A DNA stretch of 64,000 bases, taken from positions 53,859 to 117,858 of the forward strand of contig NZ_JADILJ010000006.1 in NCBI RefSeq assembly GCF_017355185.1, in the 5' to 3' direction. The notes beneath the pieces were generated by a model that made no database searches, was not told where the DNA came from, and was given only the letters and a program-made list of their open reading frames with translations. Numbering within the stretch: position 1 is the first letter of the stretch; each line of letters opens with the position of its first letter. This DNA is from Rathayibacter sp. SD072 (lineage in GTDB: Bacteria > Actinomycetota > Actinomycetes > Actinomycetales > Microbacteriaceae). Shown piece after piece: positions 56,065 to 63,958 of the stretch. The position numbers and the translations under genes were made by a program.

Positions 56065-56982
56065 ATGATCGAGCCCTCCGCCCTCCGTGCACTGATCGCC
56101 GTGCGCGACTGCGGGACCGTCGCCGCAGCGGCGGAGGCGCTGGGATTCACTCCGTCCGCCGTGTCGCAGCAGCTCAAGCGGCTCGAACGGCAGTCGGGCG
56201 GCGCGGTCGCTCAGCGGGCGGGGCGCTCGGTGTTCCTCACCGAGCACGGTCGCTCGCTGGCCGACCGCGGCGAGCGCCTCCTGGCCGAGCTCGAGGCGCT
56301 CGAGCACCTGGGGGCCGCGCCCGCCGAGGAGGTGACCGGCACGCTGCGCATCGCCGCGTTCTCGACCGCGATGCGCGGGCTGCTCGTGCCCGCGCTGGCC
56401 GTGATACGCAGGCGCGCGCCCGGACTGCGGATCACGCTCGACGAGCTCGACCCGTGGGAGGCGGCGCAGCGGCTCGAGCGCGGCGCCGCGGATCTCGCGG
56501 TTCTGCACGACTGGCCGGGCCTCTCGCTCGATCTCCCCTCGTCGATCGAGACCGAGACGCTGCTGGAGGACCGGGCCGACGTCCTGATCCACCGGGAGCA
56601 CCCGCTGGCCTCGAGTCCGGCGCTCGCTCCGAGCCGCCTCGCCGACGAGACGTGGGTGAGCATCCCGGCGGGCGCCATCTGCCACGCCTGGCTGCTGCGC
56701 ACCTTCGCCGGCACCGGCCGCCTGCCCGACATCGCCTACTACGACGAGGACTTCAGCACCCACATCGCACTCGTCGAGGCGGGGGCGGCCGTGGCGCTCG
56801 TGCCGCGCCTCGGCCGCGAGCCGCTGCCGGAGGCGGTGGTCGCCGTGCCCGCCGTGGATCCGGTCTCGACGCGGGTCGTGTCGGCGGCCTGGCGCCGCTC
56901 GAGCCGGGGCAGCCCGGCGCGGACCCTGGTCCTCCAGGCTCTGCGGGACGTGAGGCCCCGAGCAGCCGAGGCCGAGAGCTAG
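56065..56982 (+). CDS. LysR-family transcriptional regulator
   Basis: 305 residues. N-terminal winged helix (1-60: FTPSAVSQQLKRLERQSGG) and periplasmic-binding-like effector domain (about 90-290). TAGCGT ends six bases before the ATG, a leaderless layout. It probably controls the divergent EamA exporter from the 72-base shared gap. Its TAG stop is the first triplet of the palindromic element that follows. Confidence 0.93.
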   Translation: MIEPSALRALIAVRDCGTVAAAAEALGFTPSAVSQQLKRLERQSGGAVAQRAGRSVFLTEHGRSLADRGERLLAELEALEHLGAAPAEEVTGTLRIAAFSTAMRGLLVPALAVIRRRAPGLRITLDELDPWEAAQRLERGAADLAVLHDWPGLSLDLPSSIETETLLEDRADVLIHREHPLASSPALAPSRLADETWVSIPAGAICHAWLLRTFAGTGRLPDIAYYDEDFSTHIALVEAGAAVALVPRLGREPLPEAVVAVPAVDPVSTRVVSAAWRRSSRGSPARTLVLQALRDVRPRAAEAES

Positions 56983-57142
56983 GGCCTGTCGAACAAGAGA
57001 TCGCCGTCGCGAGCACGGCCTGGTCGTGCGAGCTGCAAGGAGGACGCCGAAGGCCGATGCGGGCATCGACCGAGGGTTCCGACGCCGCAGATCGTGCGAT
57101 CAGGCCGAGCGGAGCACGCGAGATCGTGTTCGACAGGTCCTA
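56980..57142. repeat. 160-bp imperfect palindrome between convergent genes
   Basis: The left end TAGGGCCTGTCGAACA and the complement of the right end TAGGACCTGTCGAACA match, inner arms match further (GCACGGCCTGGTCG versus GCTCGGCCTGATCG), and the centre is CGATGC-GG-GCATCG. The whole stretch can fold into one long hairpin. The terminal TAG triplets are the stop codons of the LysR gene on the plus strand and of the membrane-protein gene on the minus strand. Confidence 0.85.
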
Positions 57143-57757
57143 GAGGGCGTCGGCGTGCTGCCGCGCCGGCACCCGGCTCTTCGCCGACCAGAACCGCATG
57201 AGCGCTCCGGCGAGGATCGAGCCGAGAGCCCCCGCGGCCAGGTCGGCGAGCGTGTCCTCGTAGGCCACGAAGATCGACTCGTCGACGAAGCGGTGGCCCG
57301 CCCACTCGCCCCACTCCCACAGCACTCCCGCCGTCGTGCCGAAGCACGCGCAGAGCACGATCGCCGGAGCGAGCGGCCCGCGCTCCCCCGCGACGGTCGG
57401 CACCACTCCGGCCCGCGCCGCGACGATGTACGCGACCGCGGCCGCCAGCCCGTTCAGGGTGAAGTGCACCACCAGGTCCCACGCCGCCCACGCCTGGTAC
57501 AGCTCGAGCACGCTGCTCCAGGAGGCGACGAGGAGCGAGACGCCGAACGCCGCGTCGAGCGCGGGCCGGATGCCGAGGAAGCGCGTGAGCACGAGCCCGA
57601 TCGACGACAGCGCGAACACGGCGACGTCGACGAAGCCCCAGCCGATGCCCGCCGCGACGATGCTCGCCGCTCCCAGCATCCGGACGGCGTCGGCGAACCA
57701 CTCGCCGCGGGTGCGCGGCGGCTGGAGGAACGTGTCGACGAGGACGGCGGCGCTCAC
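57140..57757 (-). CDS. Membrane protein, DUF2238/YjdF-like
   Basis: 205 residues, five or six helices. WDLVVHFTLNGLAAAV, GVLWEWGEWAGH and YEDTLADLAAGALGSILAG resemble the conserved D-x-x-x-H, E-W and D-T-x-x-D motifs of the DUF2238/YjdF family, whose role is unknown. GTG start overlapping the stop of the nuclease-fold gene (GTGA), so the two are co-translated. Confidence 0.75.
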   Translation of the reverse strand: MSAAVLVDTFLQPPRTRGEWFADAVRMLGAASIVAAGIGWGFVDVAVFALSSIGLVLTRFLGIRPALDAAFGVSLLVASWSSVLELYQAWAAWDLVVHFTLNGLAAAVAYIVAARAGVVPTVAGERGPLAPAIVLCACFGTTAGVLWEWGEWAGHRFVDESIFVAYEDTLADLAAGALGSILAGALMRFWSAKSRVPARQHADAL

Positions 57758-58584
57758 GGTGCCGTGAACCGCAGCACGGCCTGGACGGGCTCATGGTCGG
57801 AGGCGGCGGCTCCGTCGTAGCGGACCGCGTTGACGCCCGTCGAGACGACCTCGAAGGCGCCGGCGGTCACCGCGAGCCAGTCGATGCGCCGGCCCGGGCG
57901 CGGTGCGCGGTAGTTCGAGTAGGTGCCCCACCCGGGCGTCAGGTGCCGGCCTGCGACCACCCAGGAGTCGGCGAGCCGGCCCCCGTCCAGCAGCGCCCGG
58001 TACGGGGCGGAGCCGGCATCCGTGTTCGCGTCGCCCAGGACGATCGCCGGGCGATCGAGCGCGACGACCCGCTCGGCGAGCAGCCGGGCCGAGTGCAGTC
58101 GGGAGTTGCGCGAGAGGTGGTCGAAGTGGGTCGACACGACGGTCAGCTCGCGGTTCGTCGCGTGGTCGACGAGCTCGGCGATCACCGCCGTGCGCGGGAT
58201 GCGGTTGCCCCAGCTGCGCGATCCCGCGACGTCCGGGGTGTCGGACAGGGCGATCTGCGACCAGTGGCGCACCGCGAAGCGGCGGCGGTCGACGAAGAGC
58301 ATCACGCGCTCTCCTCCGCGGTCGGGATCGCGCCCGAAGCCCATGCCCTCGAAGGAGGAGCCGAGCACGTCCTGCACGAACGCCGCCTGGTCGGGCAGCG
58401 CCTCCTGCACTCCGAGGATCGACGGGCGCTCGGTCTCGAGCAGGCGCCGCACCAGCGGCTGCCGACGATCCCAGAGGTCGACCCCCCGCGAGGTGAGGCG
58501 CGGCATCCGCCGACGGATGTTGTAGGTCATCACGTGCAGCTCGGGCGCCTCGGTCGGACCGATCAGGGGCGTCGGGTCGGTCAT
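57754..58584 (-). CDS. Endonuclease/exonuclease/phosphatase-family protein
   Basis: 276 residues. EEP fold with all usual motifs: MTYNIRRR at the N-terminus, metal-binding Glu in LGVQEALPDQ, STHFDHLS, GDANTDAGS and the C-terminal SDHEPVQAVL. Hydrolyses a phosphodiester or phosphoester; members include sphingomyelinase-like and nuclease-like enzymes. No signal peptide. TAGTGT lies six bases before the ATG, and GGAGG is in between, so either start mode is possible. Confidence 0.92.
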   Translation of the reverse strand: MTDPTPLIGPTEAPELHVMTYNIRRRMPRLTSRGVDLWDRRQPLVRRLLETERPSILGVQEALPDQAAFVQDVLGSSFEGMGFGRDPDRGGERVMLFVDRRRFAVRHWSQIALSDTPDVAGSRSWGNRIPRTAVIAELVDHATNRELTVVSTHFDHLSRNSRLHSARLLAERVVALDRPAIVLGDANTDAGSAPYRALLDGGRLADSWVVAGRHLTPGWGTYSNYRAPRPGRRIDWLAVTAGAFEVVSTGVNAVRYDGAAASDHEPVQAVLRFTAP

Positions 58585-58672
58585 GCCTCCACACTACGTC
58601 CGCCGCCCGGGCCCGAGCCGGAGGCTCGGCGAGGCGTGCGGAGGCGGCCCCGTGCGCCCCTACTGTTCGAGG

Positions 58673-59065
58673 ATGACCCTCTCCCCCGCCCTGGCGGACC
58701 TGTCCAGCGCCTCCTTCGTCTCGCTCACGACCTTCCGGAAGACCGGCGTCGGGGTCTCGACCCCCGTGTGGATCGCCCGGGACGGCGACGACCTGATCGT
58801 CACCACTCCCCGCACCAGCGGCAAGGTGAAGCGCCTGCGCAACGACCCGCGGGTGACTCTGGTGCCGTGCGACCGCCGCGGCCGCGTGAAGGAGGGGGCC
58901 CCCGTCGTCGAGGCGAGCGCCCGGATCGTGTCGGACGAGGACACGGTGGAGCGGCTGGGTCGGGTGTTCCTGGGCAAGTACCGGCTCGAGTACCGCGTGT
59001 TCATGGTGATCGAGCGCCTCGTCAGCCGCGGTGACCGCACCCGGGTGATGCTGAGGATCTCCTGA
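58673..59065 (+). CDS. PPOX-class, probably F420-dependent protein
   Basis: 130 residues, split-barrel flavin/F420-binding fold. SSASFVSLTTFRKTGVGVSTPVWIARDGDDLIVTT and TSGKVKRLRNDPRVTLVPC match the PPOX family group typified by mycobacterial Rv2061c. Such proteins reduce or bind substrates with F420 or flavin. TACTGT six bases before the ATG. Monocistronic. Confidence 0.88.
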   Translation: MTLSPALADLSSASFVSLTTFRKTGVGVSTPVWIARDGDDLIVTTPRTSGKVKRLRNDPRVTLVPCDRRGRVKEGAPVVEASARIVSDEDTVERLGRVFLGKYRLEYRVFMVIERLVSRGDRTRVMLRIS

Positions 59066-59195
59066 GTCCTACACCCCCGCGCCCGTCACCGGAAGGGCCT
59101 CCGGTCGGCGCCCGCCGCGCACTACCGTGGGGCGATCGCACGCCGGTGCCCTCGTGCGCCCCCGCGCCGACCGGCGGTCGTCAGAAGGAGCACGT

Positions 59196-59453
59196 ATGAG
59201 CATCGGAGCAGGGATCTTCCTCCTCGTCGTCGGCGCGGTCCTGGCCTTCGCCGTGGACGTCCAGCTGGCCGGCGTCGACCTGACGCTGATCGGATACATC
59301 CTCATGGCCGCCGGACTGGTGGGCCTGATCCTGGGCCTGGTCCTGATGACGCGCCGTCGCCAGGCCGTCGCGACCACCCGTTCGGCCGTCGACCCGGCCA
59401 GCGGCGAGCAGGTCACGCGTCGCACGAGCGAGACGGACGGCCCGCTGATCTGA
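59196..59453 (+). CDS. Small two-helix membrane protein (DUF6458-like)
   Basis: 85 residues, ATG behind AGAAGGAG. Two helices (3-23 and 31-52) with GVDLTLIGYILMAAGLVGLILGL and a polar C-terminus MTRRRQAVATT. This small family is widespread in actinobacteria and uncharacterised. Followed by a strong terminator. Confidence 0.82.
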   Translation: MSIGAGIFLLVVGAVLAFAVDVQLAGVDLTLIGYILMAAGLVGLILGLVLMTRRRQAVATTRSAVDPASGEQVTRRTSETDGPLI

Positions 59454-59484
59454 TCGGCGGACATCGGTCCCGACGGGACGACGA

Positions 59485-59517
59485 GAAGGGGCGAGCCGGC
59501 ATCCGGCTCGCCCCTTC
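59485..59517. terminator. Terminator hairpin between convergent genes
   Basis: Perfect 15-bp stem GAAGGGGCGAGCCGG / CCGGCTCGCCCCTTC with a CAT loop. It lies 31 bases after the DUF6458-like gene and 15 bases beyond the stop of the minus-strand acidic peptide gene, so it can end both transcripts. Confidence 0.92.
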
Positions 59518-59532
59518 CGGGTCGTGCGAGGT

Positions 59533-59664
59533 CTACTCGTCGTCGGCGTCGCCGCCCGAGACGGTGTCGGTGTCGCCGCCGCCCTCGGACGTGTCGGTCC
59601 CGGTGCCGTCGGGGAGCTCCTCGGTCTTCTCGACGTCCTCGTCGGTGGTGCGGTCGCTGCTCAT
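59533..59664 (-). CDS. Very short acidic peptide
   Basis: 43 residues, ATG behind GGGAGAG. Composed almost wholly of Asp, Glu, Gly, Thr and Ser (DEDVEKTEELPDG, DTDTVSGGDADDE). Strong ribosome site and a terminator right after the stop argue that it is a real gene. Function unknown. Confidence 0.6.
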   Translation of the reverse strand: MSSDRTTDEDVEKTEELPDGTGTDTSEGGGDTDTVSGGDADDE

Positions 59665-59759
59665 GCTGCTCTCCCTTCGTCTCGGCGGTCTGCCGAGACT
59701 CCCACTCTGCTCCTCGACCGCGTCGGACGGCAGGGGGTAGCGGGCACCGGGTCGACGTG

Positions 59760-60200
59760 TCAGGACGACTCGGCCGCGCCGAGGTTGCCGGCGATCGTGC
59801 GCAGCGTCGCGACGGTGACGGCGTACTCCCGCTCGCCCACTCCGGCGGTGGCGGCCGAGCGCTGCTCGGCGACCACCTCCTCGAGCCGCGCGGTCGCGAC
59901 TCCGCCCCGCTCGGTGAGCGCGTAGAGCTCGGACTCGACGACGACCCAGCCGCTCTCGAGGAGCTCGGCGAGCTGCTCGGCCGCCGACTCCCCCGCCGGG
60001 TCCTCCGCGGTCGGCGCCCGGAGGAACGGGGCGAGGGCGCGGTCGAGGTCGGCGAGCGCCGACGGCCCGCGCTGCAGCTGCTGCAGCAGCTGCCACTGCC
60101 TCCGCGTCACGCCGTGCTCCTCGAGGGTGACGGCGAAGCGCTCGTCGACGAGGCGCTCCACCAGGGTCAGCCAGTATCCGATCGGTCGTTGATCAGCCAT
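59760..60200 (-). CDS. MarR-like transcriptional regulator
   Basis: 146 residues. RPIGYWLTLVERLVDERFAVTLEEHGVTRRQWQLLQQL and the later ESGWVVVESELYALTERGGVATARL fit the MarR winged-helix layout, with the wing around residues 88-98. No ligand-specific motif. TATCGT six bases before the ATG. Divergent from the alpha/beta hydrolase gene with a 124-base gap, which could hold its operator, though I saw no clear palindrome. Confidence 0.82.
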   Translation of the reverse strand: MADQRPIGYWLTLVERLVDERFAVTLEEHGVTRRQWQLLQQLQRGPSALADLDRALAPFLRAPTAEDPAGESAAEQLAELLESGWVVVESELYALTERGGVATARLEEVVAEQRSAATAGVGEREYAVTVATLRTIAGNLGAAESS

Positions 60201-60324
60201 GGCGTCACGATACGCCCGAGCGGCACGGGAGGCACGTGCTCCGCGGTCAAGGGCCAGCGGGCGCGGGGCGTTCTCCGCTTGACTGGGACGGTCGCCGATC
60301 GTCGGCGCGCCCGGGGGAGGTCAC

Positions 60325-61215
60325 ATGGCGAACCATCGATTCGAGCTGCGGTCGGGTCGCGGCATCGGAGTCTCGGCGGCGGGCGATCCGGTCGCCGATC
60401 GTCTGGTCGTGCTCTGCCACCCGACGCCGGGAGCGGGCGGCTTCGACCCCGATCCCCTCGTCACGGGACCCTGGGGCCTGCACCTGATGATCCTCGACCG
60501 CCCGGGCTACGGCGCCTCGGACCCCGTCGATCCGCGGCACGCCCGCGTGCAGGACCGGGCCGACGACCTCGCCGAGTACCTCCGCCGCTCCGAGCGGACC
60601 GCACGGATCATCGACGGGGCCGAGTTCGGCAGCGTCGGCGTGGTGGGCTGGGGCTCCGGAGGCGTCTTCGCCCTCTCTCTCGCGGCGCGGCACCCCGATC
60701 TGGTCGACCGCCTCGCGATCGTCGGCACGCCCGCACCGCCCCAGGCCGGGGTGCTCGTGCAGCCGACCACGGCCTGGGAGCGCCGCGACGTGCTGCCCGG
60801 CGAGGGGGCCGGGACCCTGGCGGGGACCCTGCCCGAGGGCACGCCGGATCTGACCGCGCTCGGCGTCGATCCCGACGATCCGGTGCTCGCCGGCACGCGC
60901 GGTCTGCGCAATCGGCTCGAGCGGATGCTCGGCGAGGGCTGGCGCCAAGGCCCGCTCGGGGCCGCGACCGATCTCGCCGCGCTCCGCGACGGGAGCTGGG
61001 CCGACGAGCTCGACGCGGTCACCGCGTCGGTGCTGATCGTGAACGGCGAGCACGACCCGGTCGCGGGGACCGAGGACGGGCGCTGGTTCCGCGGGCGCCT
61101 CGCCGACGCACGCACCGCGAGCGTGGCCGGCGCGGGCCGTCTCGCCCTGGTGCGCGAGTGGCGCCGGATCCTCGACCACGTCGCTCCGCTCGAGCGCGGG
61201 GCGCAGGGACGGTGA
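60325..61215 (+). CDS. Alpha/beta-hydrolase-fold protein lacking the catalytic His
   Basis: 296 residues, ATG behind GGGGGAGG. Nucleophile elbow GWGSGG with Ser111 is intact and an acid is present in NGEHDPV (Asp244), but the usual GH motif near the C-terminus reads GAGRLAL, with Arg272 in place of His. The cap region (about 140-220) is normal in size. Either it is a non-hydrolytic binding protein or uses another base. The DoxX-like gene overlaps its stop (GTGA). Confidence 0.85.
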   Translation: MANHRFELRSGRGIGVSAAGDPVADRLVVLCHPTPGAGGFDPDPLVTGPWGLHLMILDRPGYGASDPVDPRHARVQDRADDLAEYLRRSERTARIIDGAEFGSVGVVGWGSGGVFALSLAARHPDLVDRLAIVGTPAPPQAGVLVQPTTAWERRDVLPGEGAGTLAGTLPEGTPDLTALGVDPDDPVLAGTRGLRNRLERMLGEGWRQGPLGAATDLAALRDGSWADELDAVTASVLIVNGEHDPVAGTEDGRWFRGRLADARTASVAGAGRLALVREWRRILDHVAPLERGAQGR

Positions 61216-61589
61216 GGCGGCGCGCCGCACGACTCGGCGCCGGACCGCGCGTCCTCGCGTCGGCCCTGGCGGTGTCCGGGGTCGTGCACCTCGTGCATCC
61301 GCGGACCTTCGACGCCGTCGTGCCGCGCGGGATGCCGGGGTCGGCCCGCGCCTGGGTGCTCGTCTCGGGCGTCGCGGAGCTCGCGTGCGCCGCGGCGATG
61401 CTGCGGCCCTCCACGCGGAGGATCGGCGGCCTCGCCTCGGCCGCGCTGATGGCGGCCGTGTTCCCCGGCAACGTGCAGATGGCACGGGACGCGCGGCGTC
61501 CGCGGACCCGGGCGATCACTCTCCTGCGCCTGCCGCTGCAGGTCCCGCTGGTGCTCTGGGGCCTCGAGGCCGCCCGCTCGCGAGGGTGA
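61212..61589 (+). CDS. DoxX-like membrane protein
   Basis: 125 residues, GTG start overlapping the hydrolase stop. Four helices; VSGVVHLVHPRTFDAVVPRGMPGSARAWVLVSGVAELACA is typical of the DoxX family. GNVQMARDARRPRTR is the usual loop before the last helix. Probably co-expressed with the hydrolase-fold protein under MarR control; role unknown. Confidence 0.82.
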   Translation: MRRRAARLGAGPRVLASALAVSGVVHLVHPRTFDAVVPRGMPGSARAWVLVSGVAELACAAAMLRPSTRRIGGLASAALMAAVFPGNVQMARDARRPRTRAITLLRLPLQVPLVLWGLEAARSRG

Positions 61590-61645
61590 GCACGGCCCGG
61601 CGCAAGCCCGCGCGCATTCAGCATCCGCCCTGCTAGCTTCCGGGG

Positions 61646-61834
61646 ATGAGCGACCAGACGGCGGACGATCGCCGAGACCAGCTGACCAGCGCCCCGCAGG
61701 CGACCGAGGCGGATGCCGCACCGCGCATCGACGTCTCGACGACCGAGGCGGGCGACACCCGCATCGACATCCGCGAGGACGCCGCCGTGCGCCCGGGGCG
61801 CGTCGAGGACGACGAGGACGGCTCCGATGACTGA
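61646..61834 (+). CDS. Short acidic protein preceding the kinase gene
   Basis: 62 residues rich in Asp, Thr, Ala and Glu (DVSTTEAGDTRIDIREDAAVRPGRVEDDEDGSDD). TAGCTT ends six bases before the ATG, matching the leaderless pattern. Its end overlaps the next gene by eight bases, so it may serve as a leader for the lipid-kinase-like gene. Function unknown. Confidence 0.6.
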   Translation: MSDQTADDRRDQLTSAPQATEADAAPRIDVSTTEAGDTRIDIREDAAVRPGRVEDDEDGSDD

Positions 61835-62792
61835 GCAGCGACGCGCCGCCCTGATCTACAACCCGGTGAAGGTCGACCTCGAACCGCTGAAGGCCTCGGT
61901 GACGCGCGCCGAGGGGGCCGCGGGCTGGGCCGAGACGCTGTGGCTGGAGACCTCCGTGGAGGACCCCGGAGCCGGGCAGACCCGCGAGGCGCTCGACGCC
62001 GGGGTCGACATGGTGATCGCGGCGGGAGGCGACGGAACGGTCCGCGTCGTCGCCGAGGCGCTGCACGGCTCGGGGATCCCGCTGGGCCTGCTGCCCTCGG
62101 GCACCGGCAACCTGCTCGCCCGGAACCTGAACCTCACCCTCGACGACATCGACAACGCGCTGACCGTGGCCTTCTCGGGCACGGACCGCGCGATCGACAT
62201 CGGCATGATCGACATCGAGACCGCCGAGGGCCGCGACCGGCGCGCCTACGTCGTCATGGCCGGTCTCGGCCTCGATGCGAAGATGCTCGCCAACACCGAC
62301 GACGACCTCAAGAAGCGCGCCGGCTGGCTCGCCTACGTGGACGCGCTGCGCAAGTCCCTGCTGGACAAGAACCAGCTCGAGTTCCGCTACCGGCTCGACG
62401 GCCAGAAGGCGCGCAAGGTGCGCGCGCACACGATCATCGTGGGCAACTGCGGCGCCCTGCCCGCCAACATCCTCCTGCTGCCGGACGCGGCCGTGGACGA
62501 CGGCGAGTTCGACATCGTGCTGCTGCGCCCCGAGGGGTTCTTCGGCTGGGTGCAGATCATCTTCAAGGTGGTGTGGGAGAACGGCGTGCTGCGCCGCACC
62601 GGCGTCGTCGGGCAGAAGCTCATGGGCCTGACCAAGGAGGTCGCGGCCCTGCGGTACGTGAAGGGCAAGGAGCTGATCGTGCGCCTCGACAAGGCGCAGG
62701 AGATCGAGCTCGACGGCGACCCCTTCGGCTCGACCTCGGCGTTCCGCACGTGGATCGAGCCCGGCGGGCTCACCGTCCGGGTGCCCGCGTAG
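61827..62792 (+). CDS. Diacylglycerol-kinase-fold protein
   Basis: 321 residues. DAGK catalytic fold (DagK/YegS/sphingosine kinase family): ALIYNPVK at the N-terminus, the nucleotide motif AAGGDGTVRVVAEAL, LPSGTGNLLARNL, and later MAGLGLDAKML and DGEFDIVLLRPEG; the DGDPFGS tail segment is conserved. Phosphorylates a membrane lipid. Overlaps the acidic 62-residue gene. Followed by a terminator. Confidence 0.92.
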   Translation: MTEQRRAALIYNPVKVDLEPLKASVTRAEGAAGWAETLWLETSVEDPGAGQTREALDAGVDMVIAAGGDGTVRVVAEALHGSGIPLGLLPSGTGNLLARNLNLTLDDIDNALTVAFSGTDRAIDIGMIDIETAEGRDRRAYVVMAGLGLDAKMLANTDDDLKKRAGWLAYVDALRKSLLDKNQLEFRYRLDGQKARKVRAHTIIVGNCGALPANILLLPDAAVDDGEFDIVLLRPEGFFGWVQIIFKVVWENGVLRRTGVVGQKLMGLTKEVAALRYVKGKELIVRLDKAQEIELDGDPFGSTSAFRTWIEPGGLTVRVPA

Positions 62793-62808
62793 GCCCTCCC
62801 GCGCGCTC

Positions 62809-62842
62809 GCAGGCCGTCCACCCCTCCGGGTGGGCGGCCTGC
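62809..62842. terminator. Bidirectional terminator hairpin
   Basis: 15-bp stem GCAGGCCGTCCACCC / GGGTGGGCGGCCTGC with one G-U pair and a CTCC loop, between the lipid-kinase-like gene (plus) and the secreted-protein gene (minus), which converge here. Confidence 0.88.
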
Positions 62843-62859
62843 GTCGTCACGGGGCGGCG

Positions 62860-63477
62860 TCAGCCGATCGAGCCGTCGCCCGTCCGGGTCGCGGCGTCGG
62901 CGTTCGGGGCCGAGACGGTTCCGGTCAGGACCGTCGGCGCCGAGAAGTGCGCGGAGACGGAGTAGCGGAGCTGCGCAGTGGAGTGGCCGGGCTCCAGGGC
63001 CCGGTCGCCCGCCCACCGGAAGACGAGGTCCACGGCCCCGCTCGCGTCGACGGTGCGGGCGACGAAGGCCCAGCCCACTCCGGAGACGCTGACGGCGGTC
63101 GACTCGAGCGTCGCCGTCGAGGGGTAGCGCACGACGACGCTCAGCTCGTGGACCGGCGCTCCGACTCCGGCGCCGTGCGCCCAGCAGTTCTGGATCTGGA
63201 CGATCGTCTCGGCGCCCGTGACGCCCGTGGCGCCCCACGTCCCCCAGCTCGAGAGGGTGTCGAACGAGAGGGTGGAGTCGGAGGTGCGCGGGGCGGGCGC
63301 GGGCTGGGACGCCGACGCCGCCGGCGCCGCGAGGGCGATCGCGACGACCGGCGCGCTCCAGACGGCGGCGGTCACGAGCGAGCGGCGGTCGAGGGACGGG
63401 GCGCTCGAGAGCGCACGGAAGTGCTCCGGAGCGTGCGAGGACGCTCCGGAGTCACCCCCGAGGGGGGTGCGGGACAT
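62860..63477 (-). CDS. Secreted protein with Arg-Arg signal, family A
   Basis: 205 residues. A polar lead of about 29 residues is followed by DRRSLVTAAVWSAPVVAIAL and an AASAS cleavage-like site near 55-57, resembling a Tat-type or long Sec signal. The mature part (about 150 residues) is probably beta-rich, with SFDTLSSWGTWGATGV, IVQIQNCW and a VSVSGVGWAFVARTVDASG core. No known domain recognised. The partial gene at the right edge begins with the same DRRSLVTAAV signal. Confidence 0.75.
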   Translation of the reverse strand: MSRTPLGGDSGASSHAPEHFRALSSAPSLDRRSLVTAAVWSAPVVAIALAAPAASASQPAPAPRTSDSTLSFDTLSSWGTWGATGVTGAETIVQIQNCWAHGAGVGAPVHELSVVVRYPSTATLESTAVSVSGVGWAFVARTVDASGAVDLVFRWAGDRALEPGHSTAQLRYSVSAHFSAPTVLTGTVSAPNADAATRTGDGSIG

Positions 63478-63958
63478 GCGGGTACTCCAGGGAGGGGGTG
63501 TTCCGGGGACGGGTGCTTCGCCGCTGAGCGGTCGGGAGCTTCGGGTTCCCGGCCGCGGGCCGCGAGACGTTCGGGTTCCCGCGGCGAGGCGCTGTGCCTC
63601 CGACGCGGGCGGGGATTCGGGTTCCCGCCCGCGGGAGGCCGTTCAGCGGGCGCGGTTGCAGCGCGGCTTCGGGTGCCGCACCCCATGCGCCTGCATGGAC
63701 GTGCCGACCCTAGTGCGCGATCCGTCGCGTTGGCAATGGAATGACGTCGAAGACGGCCGCATTCGCTCCGGAACTGGTAATTTTCCCGCGCTTCTCGTTC
63801 CGGGAGCGACGGAATCCGAAGACCGCGGCGCAGAGCTCCGCCCACGACCGGGTCGGCCGGCGACGGCCGGATCACCGCCTCCCGAGGCCGGCCGCGAGGC
63901 CGTCGGGCCCGGCGTCAAGCCACCGCGGGGCGGACGCCGCGTCCCGTACCTTTCCCCC
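63478..63958. other. 481-base spacer between two divergent secreted-protein genes
   Basis: Holds three copies of TTCGGGTTCCCG (63540-63551, 63570-63581, 63616-63627) and a poorer fourth near 63667. On the minus strand they read CGGGAACCCGAA and lie upstream of the secreted-protein gene. An A/T-richer patch near 63730-63790 (TTGGCAATGGAATGACG, GGTAATTTTCC) is the likeliest promoter zone. No gene seen. Confidence 0.55.
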
